The notes beneath the pieces are model-generated. The model saw only the letters and a list, made by a program, of their open reading frames with translations. It searched no databases and was not told where the DNA came from. Both the position numbers and the translations under genes were made by a program. Of a stretch of DNA of 16,400 nt, positions 14,660 through 16,400 are shown piece after piece. Position 1 is the stretch's first letter, and each line of letters opens with the position of its first letter. Source of the stretch: Myxococcales bacterium (lineage in GTDB: Bacteria > Myxococcota > UBA796 > SXON01); assembly GCA_009692585.1 (NCBI GenBank), contig SHYX01000073.1:1-16400 (forward strand), written 5' to 3'.

Positions 14660-15745
14660 ATGAGGCGCACGCAGAACGCAGGCACCCAGCCGTTCGTTAC
14701 CCAGCCCGTGTTCAACAACTGGGCGGCGGTGCCGCTCGGCTGGTACCTGCTCGGCCCGAAAGGCCTGGTGCGGCGCGGTCAGGTGCGTCCCTTCGAGCTG
14801 TGCGGTCAGCGTGTGGTCGTGTTCCGCGGCGAGGACGGCGGCCTCCGCGGGCTCGATGCGTTCTGCCCGCACATGGGCACCGATCTGGCCATCGGCCGCG
14901 TGATGGGCAACACGCTCCGCTGCTACTTCCACCACTGGCGTTTTGACGGGAGCGGTCGGTGTACCGACATTCCCTGCGGCGAGCCCACGCCGGAGCGCGG
15001 GCACACCAACGCCTACGACGTGCGCGAACGGTACGGCTTCATCTGGATCTGGCCTGCCCCGGCCGCGCCCTCGGACGTGCCCGGCTTCCCCGAACTCGAG
15101 GGCCAGGAGGTGTACGCCATGCCCGGGCGGACCATGCACCGCCCCTGCCACCCCACCGTCAACATGATCAACGGGCTCGATGCCCAGCACCTGCGCACCG
15201 TTCACCGCATCCCGCTCGACATGACGTTGCAAACCGCCGCAGCGTCAGATGGCCGTACCATCGAGTTCCGCATGGAGGCGGCGCTGCCCGCAACGTCGCC
15301 GGTACAACGCGCGATCAGGCTCCTGCTGGGCCCGCGCTACGCGTACAGCATGCGCTACGTCGATGCCACCGTGGGCCTGCTACGCACGCTCGAGGATGTC
15401 CGCTGGTTCGGCCGCTGGGCCGCAGAGCCAACGCGCATGATCTTCGCGTACACGCCGCTCGAGGTCGGGCGTGGTCGGGTGCAGCCGATCTACATCTCGC
15501 CTCGCCCCGCGGGCTGGCTGGGGCGCGTGGCGGCGTGGACCCGGCTGGCGGCCACGGTCGTCGGGTTTCTCTGGCTGCGCGACGAGGACGGCAAGATCTA
15601 CGACAACATTCGCTTCCAGCCCAACGCGCTGCTGACCATCGACGCAGGTGTGGCCCGCTTCATCCAGTACGTGAACCGGCTGCCGCTCTCCCGCTGGTCC
15701 ACGACCCGTTCCGAGGGGGGCCGCATCCCGGACTCCGACTGCTGA
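14660..15745 (+). CDS. Rieske [2Fe-2S] non-heme iron oxygenase, alpha-subunit type
   Basis: A 361-residue protein with the two domains of ring-hydroxylating oxygenases. The Rieske centre is C69-P-H71 and C88-Y-F-H91 (CxH-x16-CxxH). The mononuclear iron site is D174, H177 and H182 in NGLDAQHLRTVH, the family's DxxHxxxxH pattern. Length and single-subunit layout resemble 3-ketosteroid 9-alpha-hydroxylase and DAF-36-like enzymes more than large two-subunit dioxygenases, so a hydroxylation or desaturation of a bulky alicyclic or secondary-metabolite substrate is possible; the substrate cannot be told from sequence. No ferredoxin or reductase gene is adjacent. ATG 14660 has a GGAG about 9 nt upstream. 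It stands alone after the debris region and may carry its own promoter, though none is clear. Confidence 0.9.
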   Translation: MRRTQNAGTQPFVTQPVFNNWAAVPLGWYLLGPKGLVRRGQVRPFELCGQRVVVFRGEDGGLRGLDAFCPHMGTDLAIGRVMGNTLRCYFHHWRFDGSGRCTDIPCGEPTPERGHTNAYDVRERYGFIWIWPAPAAPSDVPGFPELEGQEVYAMPGRTMHRPCHPTVNMINGLDAQHLRTVHRIPLDMTLQTAAASDGRTIEFRMEAALPATSPVQRAIRLLLGPRYAYSMRYVDATVGLLRTLEDVRWFGRWAAEPTRMIFAYTPLEVGRGRVQPIYISPRPAGWLGRVAAWTRLAATVVGFLWLRDEDGKIYDNIRFQPNALLTIDAGVARFIQYVNRLPLSRWSTTRSEGGRIPDSDC

Positions 15746-15791
15746 CTTGCGCAGCAGCACCCGACCGGCAATAGTAGCGCCGAGGTTCCCT

Positions 15792-16400
15792 ATGCTGCTG
15801 CTCTCTGCCTTGATCGCCTGTGATAGCAACGACAACGAAACCGCCGGGCCCACGTGCGACGTCACTTACTCGGTGTCGATCCACGAGGGTGACATCGACG
15901 TTCCCGGCAACGCCCCGGTCGTGGTCACGTTGTCTGAGGCGGACGATACGGCATCGATCACCAGCGCCGTCGCCGGCACGACGGTGACATCGCCGGACGG
16001 CCTGACGCTGACCTGGACCCCCGACGCGCCGCTGGACCCCGTCACCGACGTCACGGTCGACATCGCGACCTGCGCGGGCGGCACCTCGATCCACTACACC
16101 ACCGCCGACATCGGCGGCCCGATCGACTCGATCGTCGATCTGACGGCCACCGGCTTCCTGGTCGACCTGGCCACCGGCACGGTGGTCAAGCCCACGAGCG
16201 GCGATGCGCTGTTCACGATGCTGTCGTCGGCAGGCACCTCGCTGGTGCTCGGCATCACCGAGGCTTCGCAGAGCGCCCTGGACTTCCGCCTGGCGATGGC
16301 GGCGGAGGGCGCGCAGGACCTCTGCTCGCGCACGCTCGATCTGCCGGGCGGCACCCTGGATCGCGGCTGGTTCGGCTTCGGCCCGGCGCCCGCCGTGTTC
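15792..16400 (+). CDS. Lipoprotein of unknown function (3' partial)
   Basis: An open frame from ATG 15792 to the window end (203 codons). It begins MLLLSALIACDSNDNETAGP: a very short signal with lipobox LIAC (Cys10), then an acidic linker. The rest is Thr/Asp/Val-rich beta-type sequence with sparse cysteines, consistent with an extracellular Ig-like or other beta-sandwich protein. GAGG 6 nt before the ATG supports this start. TTG 15747 would give a longer, more basic signal but has no ribosome binding site. It lies 46 bp after the Rieske gene and could be co-transcribed. No specific family is recognised. Confidence 0.72.
   Translation, partial: MLLLSALIACDSNDNETAGPTCDVTYSVSIHEGDIDVPGNAPVVVTLSEADDTASITSAVAGTTVTSPDGLTLTWTPDAPLDPVTDVTVDIATCAGGTSIHYTTADIGGPIDSIVDLTATGFLVDLATGTVVKPTSGDALFTMLSSAGTSLVLGITEASQSALDFRLAMAAEGAQDLCSRTLDLPGGTLDRGWFGFGPAPAVF

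Noticed and set aside
15747..15791. TTG start giving a longer signal peptide for the last lipoprotein
   Set aside because: No Shine-Dalgarno upstream, while ATG 15792 has GAGG at 6-nt spacing; kept only as an alternative.

Overview
The window is dense, GC-rich bacterial DNA. Genes are packed with 4-bp start/stop overlaps (ATGA or GTGA). Several features together point to a myxobacterium-like member of Myxococcota or a related deltaproteobacterial lineage: a Thr/Asp/Ser repeat linker joined to a Cys-rich tail, many lipoproteins with very short signal peptides, BNR-repeat and arylsulfotransferase lipoproteins, an OleD-like reductase and a Rieske oxygenase. This assignment is inferred from gene content. 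No rRNA, tRNA or marker gene fixes it.

Layout. (1) 1-1643, plus strand: the 3' end of a secreted Cys-rich protein carrying at least 11 perfect 12-bp repeats, an OleD/3-beta-HSD-like SDR and a small unknown protein, chained by two ATGA overlaps. (2) 1650-4381, minus strand: a secreted M1 aminopeptidase with two downstream hairpins; the farther one looks like a rho-independent terminator. (3) 4426-4629: a 204-bp gene-free element with 20-bp terminal inverted repeats and an 8-bp flanking direct repeat, a MITE candidate. (4) 4633-7136, minus strand: an arylsulfotransferase-family lipoprotein and an MFS transporter overlapping by GTGA. (5) 7194-12546, plus strand, divergent from (4): a BNR-repeat lipoprotein, a sulfatase-superfamily enzyme with Thr in place of the formylglycine Cys, an RmlC-like cupin epimerase and a FemAB/DUF482-like acyltransferase. 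These lie within 0-5 bp of each other and look like one operon, plausibly for modifying a cell-surface or extracellular glycan. (6) 12512-14627: a scarred stretch with a truncated 6-phosphogluconolactonase end, the tail of an unrelated gene abutting it head-on, a diiron ferritin-like gene with a one-base frameshift, and an IS5-family transposase remnant with an internal deletion. (7) 14660-16400, plus strand: a Rieske non-heme iron oxygenase and the start of a lipoprotein that runs off the window.

No CRISPR array, RNA gene, replication origin or phage module is visible. The most interesting items are the 204-bp inverted-repeat element, the sulfatase/cupin/FemAB operon with its altered active site, and the clustered gene debris around 12.5-14.6 kb.
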